Shown here piece by piece: positions 53,901 to 59,900 of a stretch of DNA of 64,000 bases. The translations under genes were made by a program, and so were the position numbers. This DNA is from Siphonodentalium dalli. Taxonomy: Eukaryota; Mollusca; Scaphopoda; Gadilida; Siphonodentaliidae. The notes below the pieces were generated by a model. The model saw only the letters and a list, made by a program, of their open reading frames with translations, was not told the origin of the DNA and did no database searches. Position 1 is the stretch's first letter, and each line of letters starts with the position of its first letter. The DNA lies in contig CP136066.1 of NCBI GenBank assembly GCA_032622095.1, positions 93,331,319 to 93,395,318 of the forward strand, given 5' to 3'.

Positions 53901-56900
53901 TAAATTTTACAAAAATTGTGAAAAAATGTTTTTGAATGAAATTCTGAACCAAACAAGACATTTCTTGTCATGAAATACATGAAAATATGGATCTGTAAAT
54001 GATCATAAGCAGAACCGGATGCGACAGCACATGAAAATCAGTACGTGTGTAAAAAAAATTGGGAGAAAAAAGTTTTATTTTTTTTCATGAAATGGAAAAA
54101 AAGTTGTAGGAGGTGTTCGTAAACCAGACTTAAAAATTGGTGTCGCCTTATAATAACAAAAAAATTTGATTAAAAAAAAAATGTCATTGACGCTTTTATT
54201 TGTTTCAGTTTTGTACCATTAATTAGGTGTGATGTCCTGTTTTGAAAATATGAAGATTTTATTGCAATAATTGCATGCAATATAATGATATCAATAATTT
54301 ACCATTATGAACATCCAATATCCAGAGTATATGAGAGTACATTTTATAGATGTTGCATTCCAAGTGAAATATTGTTATTAATTGAGTGATGACATATTGT
54401 ACAGAGCTATGGCCTTTGGTTAGATGAAGTCAAAGATGAACAACACTGCTGGCATCTGTCAAATTTTGGCAGCATAAAACTCTTGTTTCTCCTATTCTTG
54501 AAATTTCATTACAGGTTGTGATAAGGGGTCCCTCACATATATATAAAGTGTCTTCTATATCCCATTGATCTGCTCAGAAAATAATGAACCCTTTCCAAGG
54601 TTCCTATAGACATATGCTAGAATGTACAATGACTCTTCCTCATATCTCTTATATATGGTTATCTTTGCACACTAGTCACTTCTATTGATTTTGGTATTGA
54701 TGATTAATTGACTTTTGAAAAATATATTAACCCTTCAGGCACATGCTTCAATGTGAAATTAAAAAAATGGCTGATAGCCAATTTAATTTATCTATGCAAT
54801 AGGTAACAGGCCGATAAATCTACATGATTTTTGTAAGTGATGCCTTGTTTTGAAAATTAAGATGGTAGATGTTGTTAATATTTCCAGGAACCTTATTTTC
54901 CCATTTGTTCATATTGTCATGGTTGATTGAATTTTAGGGGCCACAGAGCGCTTAAAAGATTAACATTGAAGGCTATGGATTTTAGTGTCCAAGCCACTTG
55001 TAAAACATTGTAATGTGTCAAACCATTTGATTGAGGGCTACTTACTTTCTTTTACCGGTATATGAACTATGGTAATCTGTTTCGATTTAGGGGTCATAGG
55101 GGCCAGCATCCTCCTCATATTATGTCTGTATAACATTTATATAGATAACACTTTTGTATTGTATAAACTACATATATTTTTTAAAACCATACACCCTGTT
55201 ATGAAACACTTAATCTTGCATGTACCTAACACCATAAGAATTCATTATTACACAGGTCAGATCTGATCATATCTGTCTGACATGTTTGATAAACAAATAA
55301 CAACTGGGAGAATGGGGGGGGGGGGGTAATTAAAGTACAATTTAAATATTAGATAGAAGCCCATGCATGTATGTTGTTCTAAGCAGTCTGGCTTGTCAAC
55401 AAATTATAATTTCTCTTTAGAAGTGAATGAATTTTAAATATCTGGCAGGTCAAAAGTGGCGGAGATAAGGCTTTATCACTTTTGCTTCCAATGAGTTAAC
55501 TTAAACTCCTAAACATGTCCTCCGAAATCACTAAACTGTTGGATCTCACAGTGAGAGGTCCTTGGGTGAACAGGGAGTTATGAGATTTAAAACTACTCCT
55601 CCCCACCCCAAATATATTAACCCATCTTAAGACAAATTATATGAGTTTTTGATTTCAAGTTGTGTACTGTTATATGGATTCCTGTGATATATGGATTCCT
55701 GTGACAAATTATCAGTTATAGCTAATCGCTATAGCCAAGGTATGGGTTAAACATCTGCCAATCGTGATCGGCCGATCATTCACATCTGTTTTATCTTAAC
55801 CCTTTCTTTACTAAATACTCATTGACGACTAATTCCCTTAGGAAATGTTCACATAATAAGTTCAACAAACGACTACAGTTTGTTGAACTTGTTATCTGAA
55901 CATTTCCCTCCATTGTATAAGAATCGTTCTGCATTTGTATTATGTTTTCATATGTCTGTCATCTGCTCAATTTTCCTGGATACCCTTCCAAATGAATGAT
56001 AGACCATTCTAGATCCAATAGATGCTTTTATAACTGGGTCGGTGAATCCATTTAGTTTAGAAAGGGATAAAAAACAGGAGTCAAAACATCATCAGATGTG
56101 CAATCAGGGCAGAATTTACGTTAATTCTCCATACTTTTTCAGATTTGTTTAACTTTAACACTTTCTATACTAAATCAGTTATAAAAGTATACACGGGAAT
56201 GTTCTATTATTAATTTCGATAGGATGTTCAGGATACGACAGACAGAAAAAACATTGAATTTAAAGGGAAGAAGAACCCATATTCATTGGTGGTAAATGTT
56301 CAGATAAAAAGTTCAACTTGGTCATTTGTTGGAACTTATTATCTGAAGAAACTACTCATCAATGAGTATTTAGTACAGAAAGGTTTAAAATCCATCTGAC
56401 TCAGGTGTATCATCACATAGTTTAATGCCGATCTTCCCACTTTTTCAGGCCTGTTTTATTTTACAACCCACTTGCTCAGGAACGTCACCAAGTGGTCAAG
56501 GTGTATGTTGATTCTCCCCACATAGAGGTGAAAAATGCTCACGGTCAAACAGTTTTATCCCAAGTTGAACCATTCTGGACTGGATTCGAGACCTCATCTC
56601 CAGACCTGTTTAAGGTATGTTGAATGTCATCAGGCCTGAGAATATGGTGCCTGTCATTTGCAGAATGAGGTCCCCAGAGGGTGAGTTTAGTGACCCTATC
56701 CCGCATAGCAGGCTATCATCACTAAAATCACCCACTGAGGACCTTGTTCTGCTAAGGCCTCATCTTCTCTGGAAAGTTTCTTTATTATAAAATTTCTATA
56801 GAAACTTCTTTCCATAGATTCTATTTCTTTTTTTGTTTAGTTTTTTAGTTATATCCGCAAATTGGCAGACGACACATTGCCTAATCGAGGTGCCCAATGG

Positions 56901-59900
56901 ATGTACGTCACAATATTCACCATTTGGGAACTTCAATCTGAGTCTATGTCTCCCATAGCAGAATGAGGTCCCCAGTGGGTGAATTTGGTGATGCTAGCAT
57001 GCTATGCAGGATAGCATCACTAAATTCACCCTCTGGGGACCTCATTCAGCACACCCTACAGACTACATCATTCATTTGATCATAACCAAACTTCATATGG
57101 ATCTTCCGGGTGACCTCTAGATGGGAGCCAATTTTTTGTGAATTTCATTGAAAAACATGCCTCCAGCAGCCATCTTGGACTTAACTATTTGCATGACTAA
57201 ATCCTTTGGCACACCCTACAGACGATATCCCTCATCTGATCATCACCAGACTTCATATTGAACTTCGGGTGGCCACTAGATTGGATCCATCAAATTAAAA
57301 ATTACTTGAGGTGGCCATCTTGGATTTCAATTTATATATCATCTCTTCATGTTCACATTTAGCATTACTTAGACATTTAACTGTCTGCATTCCTAATCGC
57401 TCCATTGACTGTGTAAAATATGAAATTATCCCCTCTCCAAGTTGAGCTTTAGTGTCATTGATTTTTTCGTTTTCTATTTTGTCATATAACCTTGACAGAC
57501 CTATGTCTTTGAGGTTTTCTTTCCAAATGGTGTATAATTTGTATATAATTTGATATAGACTTGAATGTTGATCTTAAATATTTTGCAGGTCTCAATATTG
57601 GTGGATGTACCTGCATTAGGCATTTCTACATATACCATAAAAAGGGTTTCATTTGGAAGCAATCGCATGAACAAGTATGCAAATATAACCATCTACAACC
57701 CAGTCACGCCCAACAAAATTATAAAGTAAGTATTATGTGTCCGAGTGTAAGACTCATTATTGGCAGCATTGCAGCAGGAATGTTCAACTTAACAGTTCAA
57801 CAAAGAGACTTTTATTATATGCTTCCCTATAAAATGGCGGGAAATTATGAAACGTAGATCATTGTATTTATCTCTTTGGAGCTACAGTAATGCTCTAATT
57901 AATCGACCTCTTAACCAAAGCAGAATTATGGGTAACTTTTCAGGATTTAGTCGGAAATATGGCTTGTTGCCATTCATCGTAAAGCTCTCCCCGAGAGCTT
58001 TCCGATGAATGGCAACAAGCCATATTTCCGACTAAATCCTGAAAAGTTACCCATAATTCTGCTTTGGTTAAGAGGTCGATTAATTAGAGCATTACTGTAC
58101 AGTGAAATCCTGTTTAGTTATTTCACTCTAGGTTCCTTTATTTCACTGTAGCATGAAATTTAACAACTCCCCTGAACACACGAGCTGCGAAGGTTGGTTC
58201 GTGATCAGTGCTGGCAAACTGTCCGCTATCCAAAAGTGACGCTATCCAAAAATTTATGATGCCACATGCACTTGATCAATCAATAATTCTATGTTTAAGC
58301 GAAAGCGTACATGTTAATTTCAACTGCACATTAGACCAAGGCTCTTTCCTGCTTGTAAACACTGACACGTGATCTCTTGAATTAAGTAGAGTTAATAATT
58401 TTTATTAAGTAAGAATTAATTTAGCAACTTTAAGCATTAATATATAAAGCGCATATAATAAAAAGAATACCTACAGCTTTTTGTTTGAATACATGTAACA
58501 TCTCATGAGCGTCTGGAAAGAAATATTGAATTTTCATTCACGCTCGTGAAAATTTGATATTTCTTTCCAGACACTCATGAGATAAACAAAAACTGGTAGT
58601 TATTCACTATGTTCTTTCAAGCAAATTTTTATAATTTGCTGAAAGTGTAAAAAATTGAGTATTATTTTATTGTCAGGGCATCCGTCTGTCTGTCCATTTG
58701 CTTTTTCCTTTCTGGATGATAACTTTAGTCTGTCTGAACTGAATGGAATTAAATTTGGTATGTGAGTTTACTAGCTCAAAATGCAGGTCAATTTCAAATT
58801 TGGGTTCAGCCCACCAATTTTCACCAGACTTATGGCCCTTTGTTGGAATTACCACAGGCGTATTTTGCCACGCCCTAGTGATGCTCTTGTTAAATTATAA
58901 CTTACTGTACTTTTGATCTAAATGTGTTCGGCACAGTGTATAAGTCAGTCAGATATTAATTTATTACAAAATATGACAAAAACGAGAAATTATTCATAAA
59001 TCGCAGCCACGTTTTACTTTCAGAATTCCATTCACAATAACAAAGATGAAGCCAGATAAAATTGACTTTAGCATAGAGAACTCACATATGATTGCAGATT
59101 TCTCATCTGAAACTGGCCTTCTCAAGGTGAGCAAACTATTCACATTGAACATTGTTTCTATTCTAAATGGATTATGCCACCAAATTATAATAGCATATAT
59201 TGGAATAGTATATTGTTAATTTGGAGGGTGTGTTCAGGATATATGAGCAGAGGACAGAAAAAAAGATAATACAAGAGAAGAAGGATTCATATTCATTGTA
59301 GGTCTGATTCCCCAAGTGAATTATGTTACATAATCATCAAAGCCAATTGATATTTCTGTGTATTACATACTTTCCATCATTATATGGTAATTTGTTAATT
59401 TTTTAGATAATATGTGACCAAATAGTCCCTTATCAGCTGATAATCACATGCTGAACCCAAACTTTCCGTTTCTTAAAATTCAAATCAAACATAAACCTAA
59501 TCTTGCACTATTCAAAGATGCATAATCCGAACTAACGCTCACAAATTACTATTTCCTTGGCTTCAGGGGTAAAAAATATTTGATTTGAGTCAGGGAAACC
59601 CACCCATCAAAGCTCTGAGTGATCAGATATCAGATATCAATTTTTTAAATCTATTATTTTTCACCACTGATACTTTTTAGTGGGCCACTAAAAGTCAATG
59701 ACAAGACGGACCAAATTGCAGATGAAGATGGATAACTTTAAAACCAAGTGGCTTTTTTGTGTCAGATATTTGACAAACCGGCAAAATTTGTTGGTGATTA
59801 GCATTATTCTTGGGCAATTAATTGATTCTGATAACTGAAGCAGCATTTCAAAAAAAATGTTGTTGTTGTTGGAATCTGATGATATGGGGACCATCGAATC

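Larger units (their letters stand above)
38435..56448. other. Intron 13 (18.0 kb)
   Basis: The largest intron, with mixed repeats and no supported gene. 39290-40280 and 47500-48540 are less AT-rich and may be remains of a larger element; 54150-55790 is AT-rich without recognised features. A 62-codon minus-strand frame (47856-48044) reads like protein but has no identified relative. Confidence 0.65.

Noticed and set aside
57561-57857. Alternative reading of exon 16 (98 codons, open through the donor)
   Set aside because: The competing frame matches the mannosidase family and joins exons 15 and 17 correctly; the longer one does not.
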